Positions 9,816 to 24,700 of a stretch of 64,000 nt of DNA are shown here, piece by piece. Position numbers and translations under genes: made by a program. The stretch is from Calamus simplicifolius. Its lineage: Eukaryota > Streptophyta > Magnoliopsida > Arecales > Arecaceae. The notes beneath the pieces are model-generated. The model was not told the origin of the DNA. It was given only the letters and a program-made list of their open reading frames with translations, and searched no databases. Positions within the stretch are counted from its first letter, which is position 1; each line of letters begins with the position of its first letter. The stretch is from NCBI GenBank assembly GCA_900491605.1, contig UESW01005013.1, positions 394,603 to 458,602 of the forward strand. The letters are read 5' to 3'.

Positions 9816-12800
9816 CTGAAACAACCAAACATAGAAAAATTTGAAAATTGTTATACATGAAAACTGAGATGGGCTGCCGCCAGTCACCAAACAAGATGTC
9901 AGATTCCTCAAATTATGTAAAGAGTTTTAGCAAACGTAGAAAAAATAATATGTAAGAAGATAAGAAAATAAAGGAAAACATCAGATTGAGGTCACAAAAG
10001 AAAGCTCACACTATAGAACCAGTTTTAATTTGTTAAAAGAAATCACCGGCGATGCACAACATGACAGATCCATGTGTCTATGAATGATCAGAATCTAAAC
10101 AAAGATCCCATTTAACATCATGAATTTCATATCTCATGAGCTAGTTTAAATTGCATCAAAAATCTTGCTTCCCTTTACTGACACTAATTGGGCAATAACA
10201 TGAATTGATATCAGTAAAAAAGAACTCAGGTGGCATGGATACCATGTTGTTGACCACACCATAACTCCTCACCCAGAGCACAGTGCAGATCACGACTGCA
10301 TACAAGTTCTGTTCTCCGCCAAAACGGATGCTGTTCTTAACAAAACAGAAACCTTAGGAATTTTTCATGCATTAAAGAACAAGATTTTCATTTGCAGCAC
10401 TAGCACTATGAATGTGTAACTCACACAAGGAAAATAATGAATGATTGCAATCTCAAGATTCCAAAACAATGCAGATGCATTTCAACAAATAGTGGAGAGA
10501 GATAAGCTGAGGTGAGAGCATTCAGCAAAGAAGCAGATACTCTATAACAATGCTCTTCTAAGTGTGAAAGATGGTAAAATTTAAATTAAGGAGTTTGTTA
10601 ATGAGTTTGTGCCTAATGAAAGTGCCAATAATAAGAACTTATCAGAATTAGAGGGAAGCAAGACCATGTACAAGGAAAAAAATTCCACAGCAGATTAAGC
10701 AGGAAAAGGGTGATATCTCTATGCCAAAAATTGAACAACATATTAGCTAATTATCAGGTGACCTTGACATCATATCCAGCTTGAAGACCACTAACCTGGA
10801 ATGGTCTAGAAACTGTGATAACAGTTCTAACTCATGACGCATGTTTTCAAACAGCTTCTCATCATCTGATAGACCTTTATGCTTCAGCCTTGTTGTGGCA
10901 TAATCTATTATATGTCCAGCTGCTTCTACTTCCAACTAAAACAGCAAAAGCAGCAATCAGCTGTTCCATTCTTACACATTAGCAATTCATAAATTTCACA
11001 CCTTAATGCAGTAGGTTAAAATGGTCAATATACATAAAAAAGGAATCATGTACAAAGGAATGCAAAAATATGCGAGAGGGTGAATTTTTGGGACTGAGGT
11101 GTGCCTACTAACATACCCTGAGTCTGTCGGCATCAAAACCAGTGCTGCTAGCATCTCCAGCATGTCCTTTCTTTTCTGACTGGAGTGCCAAGAGTGTCTC
11201 CCAGAAATGATCATATTTTTGCCGTAGACTGCTGCTATCATTCCCATTTTCAATTTCAGTCCATTGTTTTTTTGTCACTTGATCAACTGAAATAGTGGGT
11301 AGACATTTTGAATTACCCTCCTGATTTTCACAGCAAATACTAAGATTGGCTTCACCTAAATTCCCATCAATTGTTTTCAGAATAGAATCTTTACCCTCCA
11401 ACTTTTGTGCGACTTTTGGAAACAGCAGTGGAAGAACATCATCCCGGATTCTTAGGTTTTCAGAGTTCACCACAACAGCATTTAGATCCAAGAATTTTGA
11501 TCCATCTTGGCAGCAGACAACAAAAGGATTTCCAATCATTCCCAATGCCTCTGAGAAATTCCTAACAAAATGAAGCCTATCTCCAATTGGAGATGATATT
11601 GCACTGTAAAACTTCTGACTGAACACTACAGGTAAATCTGGATAGATATCTTTCCATGAAAGTAGTTTCCCAACCACAGACATAGTTGATCCAATATTCA
11701 AATGGACCAGAGATAGGACAATGACTAATCGCAACACCAGAGAACCACATGGCCAATCAGGGTTGCAAGACTTTCTTATCCATTCCTTTATATCACGCTT
11801 GCTTTTTAGAAGCCTTTGAACCATGCTCGAAATATAATGAAGCAGCTTGACAATAGAATTACGGGCCTCTACATTAGGAACAACAAAGCATGCACCCATG
11901 TATTCCTTGTAACCATGGTAGCTGAGCATTTCAAAGAGAGTTGACTTGGTAGTATAAAAGCTTGGATTTCCCAGGCAAGATGATGCCATAAATGCTAGAC
12001 ACTCAATGAGATACATGAAACAGTGAGGAGAAATGTAATCAACCTCCCTTCTCCAGTTTGTCTCCAAAGTACTTTCCAAAGCTTTCCTAAATTCACAGAC
12101 AAATGCAGCATGCCCAGAGCCACAATCTGTAAAAGTTTTCAGTGCACTAATAAAATCTCTCCATGGTTGCATATGATCCAAAAAAGGGCTGATCTTCTGA
12201 AACAATTCATTAGTCAACTGTCCAGTAACAAAGAGAATCATCACAAGTCTCCCTATTTCTCCATGTGTTACCTTGCCATACTTATGGCTGAGATTTTCAT
12301 CAAGGACTTCTGCAAGGATCTGCCTTGCAGGACCACTCTCACGCAATGTAATCATGTCCTCTGTCATTGCCCTTGTCCAATCAAGTGGAAAAACTAGATC
12401 AAATATAGACCTTTTGGACAAAGCAAGGGATTTTTCGATCTTTCCTGAACAATGTTTTATATTAAGTAATTTTGTTTCGCTGAGAAATTTTGCAACTTCA
12501 AAGATAAGAAGGACAACATTTCCTTTCAAGAGTAGTGGGCAATCTTTCTTGAAATACAAATTATGTACAGATTGAAGTCCAACCAGTACTCTTGTTCCAA
12601 CATGAGAAAGTTCTGAAGTCCAAAAATTTTGAGCAGATGTAGCAAATTGATTGAAACTCAACCGAATCAAGTTATGACTCCTCTTATGACTCCTCTTCAG
12701 AAAACCACCACCAATATCTTTCAACCAGTTTGCTTCAGGATCCAGTACGATAAAGGAGTTCTCCTCTTCTCTAACTCCAAAATACATGAGACAAAAGTTT

Positions 12801-15800
12801 TTATACATCAGTAAGTCGTTTTTACCAGGATGGTCAAGGAAACAAAGGTAGGACAATACATCTAATATCTTCTTCTTCCAAAAGTTCCAGAAGTATACCA
12901 TTGTTGCAGTGGAACACTGATTCTGATTCATCATTTCATTAACATGCTTTTCCTTGTCCAAAACAAACTCTGATTCCCAAAAAAACTTGGAGGGTTCAGT
13001 CTGAAGATGGATATCCAGAATTTTACGTGCAATAAGAATTTCCAAACGTACATTTTGAAGTTCACGAAAATGATTCAAGTATTTGACCGAGTCAAACAGA
13101 CTGATCGACCTATCAGATAATAATTCCACTTCTATGCAAGTAGATTCGTAGAAGGAACATGACACCCGCTTAGCAAGAGTCTTTGCTTTATCCAAAAGTT
13201 CATCTTTCTTTTCAAAATGCTTAATTGGCCAGCCTTCGCTTCCAGGAGTCCAGAGGGATTGACTAAGAACATGGAGGATAATTAACTCTGTAGCCTTTTC
13301 AAAATCACCAACTTTTTCAAACATGTCAGCCTCAAATAAGATATCTCCCTTCATTCTTGAAATGCTTATCGCCTCAAGATAGTTCCCTGACTCAACCTCC
13401 ACCATCAGTAGCTCATCAAGAAGATTCTTGGACTTCAAAAAATCCCGGATCTGGTCCATAGAATCAAAAGCCTTAACAAACACCATCATATGTTTAATGT
13501 CTCCTAGCTCATAATAGTGCACTGCACAGCTCTTCAAAAATGAGATTTTTGCTGCATTGCATTCTTCAAGCATTAGCTCATCAGAATATGAATCCTTCCT
13601 CCACTGTTCTATAAAATTCAGTCCAAAATCAAAAAGCGCCCCTCTGGTGCACATAGTCAAACACTTTGAGAAACATTTGGCTCTGGAATATGTCTTAGCA
13701 GCAAGAGACCAACATTTTGCCATAGCAAAACAATCTCCTGCAGATTCAAGTCTAGATGCACCACATTTCTCCATAAAAATTGTACCTGCTAGGATTCAAG
13801 GGAGAAATACAAAAGGTTATAAGAGAAGCTCCAATGCTGCCAGCAAACATTTCAAAAGAAACATGTTAAAAACTGTACCTTGTAAGAAAATTTTTCTATA
13901 GCACTATAATTAAGAACAAAACACACTACCAATTATGGAAATAAATGATAAGCAATGGGAAGATATTTGCTATATTTAAATCATCTGCAATGGTCTTTGA
14001 CATTCAGCAGATCATCTTGTACTGTCCTAACGCACAGGACAGACACAAGCAAAAGCCCATGCAATGAATATATTATAAACAAAAGAAGTAAAATAAAATG
14101 TTCATAAATTAAAAAAAGAGAAAATAATAGTAAATCTATTGGACTTGTATGTACCATAAACTCTCCGTAAAGCCACACATACTAAACCTTATCAATGGGG
14201 GATTATACGTCGGTACTTGATCATTTCTGAACATGATTACTGTGGATCTATGCTACAAGGAATAAATGTGGTACAATAGATCTATATTACTCGAGTGAAA
14301 TGCAGTATATTGGACCTATACCATAGGGGTTATATATGGTACAATGGGCATCCACCGCACAGGTTACATGCAGTACAGTGGACTATCTGTAATGACTAAA
14401 CGTGCAATAGTATACAGTGAGACCTGTCACAGGGATTATAAGTCTCTGAATAGATTAATGAATTATTAAATAATAGTTTTAAAAATTAGTTCATAAGTTA
14501 TTTATTAGAATGCATATAAAACAATTTATTAATCATTAATAATAATTGTATAAATGTTATAACAATTTTTGAAGTGGATATAAGCTGTCCTTTGAAATTA
14601 TGTATGAAACATTAGTTTTGATAATAGTTTCTTTTTGTACTGGAAATAAATGTATATGTAGTTGCATATGAATTCATTTTTTCTGAATTACATGTACAAA
14701 CTTGATTAGGAAATTCTTATTTGGCAATATTTGTATATGGAATACTGATTACAGAATTCTACGTGTGTTGAAATAGTTTGATTATTTATATCATACTTGC
14801 TGGATGCCTCTAGCTATGGTTATTTATTGAGCCTTCAATTCAATCTTCTTTTATCTCTTTTTAGAGCCTGAAGCACAGGAGGATGTGGGCAGAGGTTGCA
14901 CACCGAGCTTACCTGACCTCTATGATTTCATGGAACATTTTGGATATTTTGGTTTGTTGAACTATGATGAACCTTTATACATTTTTGTAAAGTGGTCATG
15001 CAGATGTCAAGGCCTTATTTGATATTACTTTTTTCATGTTATTACTTTTAAAGTGAAAACATAAAATTCAATGCAAGGAAGATGTTTGGTTCCCTTATTT
15101 CGAAAAGTGTCTTTCAAAACTTATGGAAGAAGTGAAAATGAAGAATGCTTAGTTCCTTTGTTTTGAAAAATATTTCTTTAAGCCACAAAATCAATTCCAT
15201 TCAGACTCTCATGATTAATTCTCTTTTTTCCTTACCCTTCCTAAAGCCGCCACCACCATAGCATTTTACAGATGTTCGAGAGCTCATATCAACTCCTTGT
15301 TCACTTTCCGCTTTCCCCTAGCTATGCCCTCCATTTTATGGTGCCCTCCTAGGATTCCAACACTCTTCAGATAAACATTGATTCTTCTCCATGGTCTCTA
15401 ATCCCAGAAAATCCCTAATCAAAACCATCATTGGATCTCAATCAATCTAAGAAAAATCACCCATGAGAGGAGCTTAGGGCTTGTTTAATTGCAGGAAACA
15501 ATTCTTCATTTTCTATCTCTAGTTTTCATCTCTATTTCCAATTCTCTCCATAGCAAATCTGTAAAACATGTTCATTCCTCTAAGAAGAAAAATCATTTTT
15601 CAATTTAAAATTTTTTAAAAACATAGGCTATGCAAGGTGGTTAGTGTTGGAGGTATGATGGTGGGTGGTATAGGGGAATAGCAGTGGTAGTAGGGGGTGC
15701 AGGTATGGTGACACTAGTACTAGTGGGTGATGGAGGTGGTGGAGGCGGCTGGTGGAGGTATGGCGGCGGCGGCGACAATGGTCAAGGGTGGTGGGTGAGG

Positions 15801-18800
15801 CATGATGATGGTGGTGGAGGCATAGTAACAATGAGGTTAGTAGGTGGTGGCGGCAGTGGTGGTGGTGGGTGTATGGTCGTGACAGTGGTGGTGGGTGGTA
15901 TGGTAGTAGGTAGTGATGGAGAGTGGTATGTTGAATGTATGGTGATGGCGGTGAAGGTATAATAATGGGTGGTGATGGGGGTAGCGATGGTAGAAGCATT
16001 GTGGTCCTGGTAATCATAACACTAGTGTAGAGGAAAGAATCATGGATGAGCTTAAAAATACAAGCCTACCCTAAAGAATGGATAAATCCTATGAGGAGTG
16101 TAGAGGAAAGAATCATGGATGGAAGAATAGATGAATATGATGAGTGTGGAGGAAAGAATCATGGATGGAAGAATAGATGAATATGATGAGTGTGGAGGAA
16201 AGAATCATGGATGGGTGAGATTACCCATGTTGCACATAAGAGGAATCATAGATGGCTTTCATTCACTATATATTCTTTGTTATTATAGCAGCTTGATAAT
16301 TATGCTCCCAATTTTTGGTTAACATACTTCTCCCGTTTATGTTTTCAAGTCCTGACCAGACATCCTATGGGATGCACGCTGAAATTGCCTACCATCCTGA
16401 GTATTGGAACAGGACCATCCTACTTTCATCTCAATATTCCAATTGGCATGTCTTGAGATATACAATGTCTAAAGTATTAGGATGAACCACGATAGCGGCA
16501 TGTTCCGTTCTATAAAAGAAATCAGGACAGCCCATCCTGTAGGATTTAAAAGCTTGCTCTTGTTATCTTTCTTTAAGTCAGCCAAAAAAAGAGAAAGAAA
16601 GAAGTGATAATCTTTGTTAGATTTGGGAGCATCTTTCAATGCGCATTTAATGAAGTTTGTTATATAATAGAAGAAATAACATATTTCCTTAACACCAATG
16701 CATGCTCCCATGAAATGTTTCAAGTACCACTGGAATAGGACAGCTACAAACAATAGCAGTGGTACACACTCTATTGGTGTACGAAAGAGTCTCATACCAT
16801 GATTGATACCTGATAAATTACCATTCCAACAAAAACTGGTACAAGATCCTATACTAGTATCTGGAAACTAGTTCTTATGTTCTCATGCTATCAAATTCTA
16901 AAATTTCCATTTCGAAAATCTCTCTTTAAAGAGAGGAACCAAAGAAGAAGCAAGGCATGTGCTTGCTAGTGCTGGGGGTACTTTTTCATATGTGGAGTAG
17001 AAAGATGTGAAGAGTAGCCTTCACGGCCAAACTAGTGGGTGGTGTCACAACAGGAAAGATGATAAACTTGAAGTTTCTTTCTTACCTTTCCCTTTTCAAG
17101 CCCAAGTGGCAAATAGTAGAATAGTCTATCTAGTCACTCTTTCTCACCAAACTGTTGAGGAAGATGGAATCTCGGATGAAATAGTGGCATGGCCAGAAGT
17201 AAATTCCCAAAATGGTCCTCCATACACTATTGTGCCACATAGAGAGAAATTGGAACTTATAACATGTGGCCCTACCTCTGGTTCTGCTTATCTTATTAAG
17301 TGACTGCCGTTTGAGGTGTATTGGTTAATTGAGATTTTAGCATACCAACTTTTCCCAAATTTAATCCAATAAGAATCAAGATCCCTGTTCTCTGTTTCTA
17401 TTTTGAATGTTCACCAGCATGTCGTTAAGAGTACAAGCATACAACTATGCATGTAATTATGTGCAAAGTTCAGTGCACTTATATGTACATATGCATAGAA
17501 TTGAGAAGTTATTAGGACCTGGAACTTTCTTCATATGCTCTCAGCTTATTTTTTGCTAGCATGGTTGGATCCAACATTCTTCATTCTTTACCATCAGAGA
17601 GGAATTACAAGTCACAAGTCTTAATATTCTTCTTCTATGTTTTTGACACTTGCTGTCAATTTCATCATTCTTTTCTAATGAATCGCTTTGTTTTCTATTA
17701 ATACGCAACTTGCATGATCCTCTCAAGACACTTGATGAGACCTATAATAAACTTGGCTGAACTTCAGGCACCCTGAAACCACATGTTCCTTAATAGACCT
17801 ATCCATTTCATTATCTAGTTGAATCAAAACCAAGGGCCTTTTTTCCCTTCATTTTTTTAAGCCTTATGATTCTTGTGACACTGTACATTGTTCCATCAAG
17901 TTCACATCTTCCAGTATATCGGTCATGTTTTTACAATATTAAACCTTCATTGCTACTAATTTATCTATGATTGACAAATAAATCATCCACATTATTTTTG
18001 TTGTTTCACCTTGACAATTATCAACCATTCATAACTCCACTGTCATTCAAAATTCAAGGTTTAGTAAATTTCCAATCTCGGATGCTAACAGTTAAACTAA
18101 ACCTTTACTTTGCAACGGAGGAAACCTCCTTTATTGCATCTAGTGAGCTTGTCATTCATTCTGTATATAGCTAACATCTCTTTCTGTCACCATAAGCTCT
18201 AGTCATACCATGAAGAGGTTAACATCCAGAGTGACAAAAAGATATGCTTAAGCTACATGCATTCAAATAGATATAACCATAAAAAGGAATTTATCCTTCA
18301 TCCTTCAAGGAAAATTCATATCTAGTGTAAGTAGAAGGATAAAATTAATAACCCTATAAAGCCAGATAGTGAGTTATCAATTAAGGCAAAGTTTTAAATC
18401 TCATGTACCAAAGATGTCACGGTTTTTCAATAAAATAAGATGCCTCATGTCCCACCTGTCTCAATCCCCAACCCGGTCAGTTATCCCAATACTTGCTTGG
18501 TATACTTTTTTCTTGCAAAAAATTATTTGTAAAGCTATAATACTTTATTTAATTTTTAAATATATTTGAACTTCAAAAACTATATTTTTACAATAAATTA
18601 AATCTATTTAAAAATGATACTATAATGTATTAGGGTCGAGATAGGATAAGATGGGATGATCAAGATCGGTCCCAAGATCTCTTTAGGATGAGACATCTTG
18701 GCCCTCGTTCCGCTGAGATCTAAATCACTGGATTGAGGTTTCACTTAGGAGTATGGCATTAATTATAGTGGAATCTTTGCTCTTCTGGCAAAGATGATTT

Positions 18801-21678
18801 TAATTAGTGCCTAAACTGAAGTTTCTCTATATGAGTGTTTTGTATATTAGATAGACTTCACATGGCAAAACTTTTTATAAAAAATCTCCCACATAATGTC
18901 ACTGTGCAGCCTTCTTAGTTTTTGCATCTTTTAGGCATTGCTTAGTGCTCATGTAACATCATTTCCCAATTTTATGCACATGAAAACTAGGTTTTCATTA
19001 TGGCTGGTACCAGGAAGTACCAAGAGTACTGAGAAAACATGGCAAAATTATGATTTTGCGTCCAACAATGCATCATGTGTGAGCACAAAGATGTATACGC
19101 TACCAACTTGACCCATACCGGAGTCTTGTATCATGGCTAAAAACCTTAGGTGAAATAATTATTATTCAAGATTATGATCCATCATAAATTTAAGGAGTAT
19201 ATTATTTTATAATTTTATGCAGTTATTATATCATGCTTAGTAACTATTATATGATGCTTATTAACTATTATTTATTATATTTTAACGGGAGTATAATACT
19301 GATTTTTCTGAAAATATGATATTTTTTTAATTGTTTATTCAAATTTTGATAATATGATTACTTATTAAAAATCATAGTATATTTTTAATATTTTTTTTAA
19401 TTATTAAAACTGTTAGAACTCATGTTGCTATTTTTTTTTACATTTTTAGTAATATCTTTAACATATGAGTAATCAAAATTTGACTTGGTCCTAAATAGAG
19501 CAAAGTGGAGGAAGCAGATTCATGTAGCCGACCCCATGTAGTTGGGAAAAGGCTTAGATGAGTTAAGTTGAGTTGTATATGAGCAGTCAAAATTTTATTT
19601 TTAAATGTTCATTTGTTTGAATTTTATTTTTCTATAACTGAATACTAATTTTTAAATTATTTTCCCCTGCATCATGGGGGTTATTTCACTTGTTTCTAGC
19701 TGAAAACTTTGATTTGAAATTTCACCACCACTGCTACCAATAACAAAGCTTTAATCCCAAACTACTAGTAACGTACTAGTATGGTACTCTATATTTGATT
19801 CAATATGTGAACCAAACTCAAAGCAGATAGCTTCTTCAGCTCAAACACAGTTTAATTATGTGCACACATAGAGCAAGGTCTGCAATATTGTTTCATATTG
19901 TAGAACTACTAGTAAGGTGCTAGTATGATACCTGAGTTTCAATTCAATATGTCAGCCAAACTTGTTTGCTAGTACCTTACTAGTTTGTACTTTTTCAAAG
20001 AAAACTAAAACAACTAACAAATAAACCTTAAAAGGTGTGTTTGAACATTATCTTAAAAAGACTTTAAAAACAATAAATAATAAAAATAATTATGGCCTAA
20101 ATATATGCCGAACCGCTTAAAATACCGAACCAGCCTTGGAGTTTGGTTCGGTACAAACTGTACAGAACTAGTGTGTGGTTCGAGTATGCTAGGTTTTCTT
20201 TTTCTTTTTATATTTCATTGTTTTTGATAGTTTTCAATTTTTTCCTTCTTTTAGAATAGACACCTTTTACTTTGATAGTTTTTCAATTTCTAGTCATTAA
20301 CTAAGATTTTGTCTTCTATATAAGGGAATCTACAGCCAAACTTCATGTACACATAGTGTAAAATAGAGGAGTAGTCCCATGATGAAATTTATAGGGATAA
20401 TCCTGATACGTAGATGACAAATTTGCCCTATTTATATAATGGTCATATGACTTGGCAGAAGACTTTATTCCTCCATTCAGAAGGCTAAGGCATGGATTTC
20501 ATTTGCTATTGTATAGAAAAGACTTTATCACATGAGATTTTCCTAATTATAGTTCATTCACATCCAGTTGTGTTATGACCAAGAGATGACCTGTAATAAA
20601 AGAAAAAATTTCATGCATCCTGTTAAGGCCATACACATCAAAATACTTATATCAAGATTTTAGTTGATATGAGTAGATCATCCTTAGATCTATAATATAT
20701 CATGAAATCATGCCAAGATTCTAAGTTTTGACATTGAGAAACCACCTTTTCCTGTTTGCAGCCCATTTAAGTTGAGAAAAAAAGATAGGAGAATAGGACA
20801 AGACATAATTGATGTTAGGATGAAATCCTCCCTCCTTTGTGATGCAGCATAGATAGGATATAATGATACTATGATCAATATGACCATGCCAAACTTCACA
20901 GAAGCCAAGAGATTTGTGGGAAAAAACTTCAACAATTAAATATTTATTTTTTCATTGGATTCAAAGGTTTATGAAAATTTTCCTTTAAATTTTTATTAGA
21001 CATAATATCAAATTTTAGTTAGCCTAAATAATTCTAGCATATTTTTCTATTATCAAGTCTTATTCCTAATAAATTTTTTATGTTGAGGATCGCCATACTA
21101 AAAACTGGTACCATTTTGGTATCAAACCAGTATGATGCATACCATACCAAAACAATAGTGTACTAGTCGAATGGACCAGGAGGCCCCAAGATATGAACTA
21201 TTCCAAATTAAACCAAATGGAGTGGTTCAGTTTGGTACATCGGTTTGAGGCAAGTTCGATTGGTTCACGGCAATTCTACCCTCTTACCAAATCAAGAGGC
21301 CAAACCATCTTCGTTTTGAGTTTACTCATTTCACCCCGAACCGCCCAATTCAGGATGGGTCAACATACAACGGTATCGGGTTTAATGCCTAAATTAGGGT
21401 TAGGATTGTGGTTATATTTTCTTTGATTAATAATAAAAATTAGCTCTTGAGACATTAATAAAAAAATTCTTTTAGTGAGAACTTCCTTCACCAACGAAGG
21501 GTTCTTTAATTTAGATTGTTTTCGTTTTAAATGTTTGATCTCTAAGTTCAATTCCTGTCAATCAACTTACCTTTCACTCATCATATTGCATCAACTTGAC
21601 TCAAATCTTTAAAAAATAGAGAAGATTTCAAGCTTTTGAAAAATATGAGAGAGGATGAGAAATTACAGGTGTTTCCCA

Positions 21679-21709
<31 letters not shown>

Positions 21710-24700
21710 ATTTAAGTGAACCCACCCTGCCCTAAGCCGCCCCTACCCCACTTAACTCAACTCAACTCATCTAAGCCTTTTCCCAACTACATGGGGTTGG
21801 CTACATGAATCTACTTCCTCACTTTGCTCTATTTAGGACTAAGTTGACACTCTACATATTGTTGGCTACATAAATTTAGGCCACCCCCACCCCACCCCAC
21901 CCACCCAAAAATCGACCCAATCTAGCCCAAACCAAGCACTTCAGCATGGTTTAAACCATTTTACAGCAATTTAGGACTTATAGTGAATTGGAGGGGTTTT
22001 TCATATCAATTTCCGACCAGCTCGGTTAACTTCGAGCCAAACCAACTCGTTCGATTTGGTTTGTCCTTCCATGGCTAAAATAATGCTTGACTAGCACACT
22101 GTTGCATAGTGTGTCAGTATGGTATCACACCAACCAAGTCTACAAGACCTACTCAACCAACTTTGACTTTTTTTTTTTATAAAAGAAACTGAAACCTAAA
22201 AGGCCTTATATTTATGTTCATATCAGTAGGAACATATTTTTCCATAGAAAATGTAAGTGTAAAAGAAGATCTTAAAATTGCTATTTTAAAGTCCTTGAAT
22301 TTTCCAGCATTTAAAGAATTCTAGATTAAAGATTATTCTCAACATGCGATACAAAATGTTTAACTTTCTATAGCAAATTTTAAATGAGAATAGGAAGCAT
22401 GATTAAACCTGCAGTTTTGAAGTCCTTTAATGCTATGAAACAACTAGCAGCATTTTCTGCTTTACCAATGGATTCATAAAGCTCAGCAGCCTTCTTAAGA
22501 GACAACTGACCCCTTTCAAAATCCACAGAAATAATACGATCAGCAGTAGCACGAAGACCAGCAGCCCTGGCCCATTTTTCTCTGTAATCATCACCAGCCC
22601 GTTCAAAACACAGTGTGGCCATCTCAAAGTTCCCTTCATTGAATAACTGCACCCAAAGCATTTAACAACATTTAAGCAGAATATAAAAAATGTTGGCATT
22701 TAATCATAAAAGTAATATGAAGCATATAAAGGAAACACGAACACTTCGACACAAACCTTGATACCACAAGACCTCCATTCTTCAGGGCTGCTTTCAGTAC
22801 GCATAGTTTCTGCAAGAGAGCTATCCAAGTGTCTCGTTTGGACAAGACAAAAGCTCTTCCAATAATCAAACACTGGTTGAGAAAATTCATCAGTTGTTTC
22901 ACAAATCCAGAGCCTCTGTCTAGTTCGAGTAATGGCAACATAGAGCTGCTTCAGTTCTGAGCATAGAATACTGTGCCTGGCCTCATCAAAAGAAGGAAAT
23001 GACCCTGGAGTGGATTCATGCATGAAATGTTCCTTCATATATCCATAAATTACTCTCCACTGATTTTTCAATGGAGAAGCTCCGAAAAAGTTATACAATA
23101 ATACATCCTGCAAAAGCAACATTAGCTACGTAAGGTAAAACAATTCACAACCACACATCATACTTTAAAAAATTTATGGACTTATTACCTGAAATTCAAG
23201 TCCTTTGCATTCCATAATTGTAAGCACAAGAGCCTGTTTCCCAATATGGCCTATGATTTGCTCCTTGCAACATTCATCGCGAACCAAGACAACCTGGTCA
23301 GCTCCAAACCCTTTCATAGTACCACAAGACCTTCCGGTGCCCCCAAAGATGGTGATGATGGCATTCTCATTATTTCGACAGTTAAGTAATACTGGAGCTT
23401 CTCCATATACCAAACTAATTTCTGGACTTAATTTATCAACACATAATGGAAAAAACTCGTAAAGCAGATCCATGATGCTTTGAGCCAAATTAAGCACACC
23501 AGCGTGAGTACGAAAGTTCTGTTGTAACTGGAAGTTACCTGAGATATGTGGTATTTTCCTCATTTTCTCATGATATCTATGTCCAAATCCTGAAACGAAC
23601 TCCTTATAAAAAAGGGATCTTATGTCTTCGAACCTAAAATCAATGCCCCTAGCAATAGTTTGTGCAGTGTCTCCAGCGAAAACAAAACCTTCCTGAAAGT
23701 TTCTGTTGACATGCTTGAAAAGTGCTATTTGTCTCATTGTGAGATCCTGGACCTCATCAATGTAAACAAAATCTACCTTATCAAACATGTAGCTTTCAAA
23801 ACGTAATCGGTGGTGAAGATCCATCACCAGATCAGATAAATCAAATTCTCCATTATATTGCTTCCTGTTCTCATAATGAAGAAATATGTCATATATCATT
23901 TCTCTTTTTTCCCCGCTCAAAGTGGACACCCTCCTCTCGGAGAGCCTCACATAATCTTCCTTACAAAGGCTGACATCATGGGCCGCATCCATTTCTACTC
24001 CACCTTTAATATGTGAAATTATTTGGGTGTAAACAGTAGAGGGGTCGAGTTTCTTTGTCAACTTTGCGTTAAAATGAGGCCAGTACAATCCAACAAAGCG
24101 CTCATAGGTGACTTCTTTGCTGCGGATAATAGCCTGCAGTGCAAGAGATTTTGCAGCTCCCTGCTCAGGTACGGGAACCTTGCTTGTACCATAAAACTTA
24201 TCGAAGTATGAGTTAGTCATTGTGCCATCAAGCATCACCAGAAACTTCTGGAATGTTATTATAAGGGGATAATGTTTTTGTTGCACATGATGGAAATTAT
24301 CAGGTATATCCAGAAATTCTGTAACAGTGTCACATTTGTCATGCATATCAAGAAAACCAGCAGTATCTGGGATGTCTGCACCAGAGGCAAATCTGGAAAT
24401 AGAAAAAATTTACATAAGCAGACAAATTTATCGTTTGAAAGAACAAAATGCTAACAATCAATCACCAAATGAAAGTTATTTACAACAAAAAATTGTTAGC
24501 TAATTACTTATACCAAAAAAGTTGTGTATCACTGCTAAAACTACTCTTATACATTTTTGGGATTTAGGAATCCTACAAAATGAAGATCCTACACCAAATC
24601 CATATTATAATTAGAGGGAATATAAGCATGAATGTAATAAGATCTAAGGTTGCAAGTTAAAGTTTGGAATTGCAGAGATTTCTCATTTAGTTGAAAGTAT

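Larger units (their letters stand above)
13786..22408 (-). other. Intron 12 (8.6 kb) rich in repeats
   Basis: Holds a GGT-rich block (15640-16015), a 46-bp tandem repeat (16097-16214), LINE-tail insertions (19482-19576 and about 21755-21850), a (C)n(TC)n microsatellite, and several stretches with GGTTTGGT/ACCAAACC phrases (19740-20180, 21090-22160). The rest is A/T-rich and unrecognised. A plus-strand open stretch at 17007-17303 has no similarity I know. Confidence 0.75.

Noticed and set aside
15628..16017. Gly-rich (plus) and His/Pro/Ser-rich (minus) open frames
   Set aside because: They arise from the GGT-rich low-complexity block inside an intron; there is no domain or splice context.
17007..17303. 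98-codon plus-strand frame in intron 12
   Set aside because: No recognised domain, and antisense to the host gene within an intron. No promoter or codon evidence.
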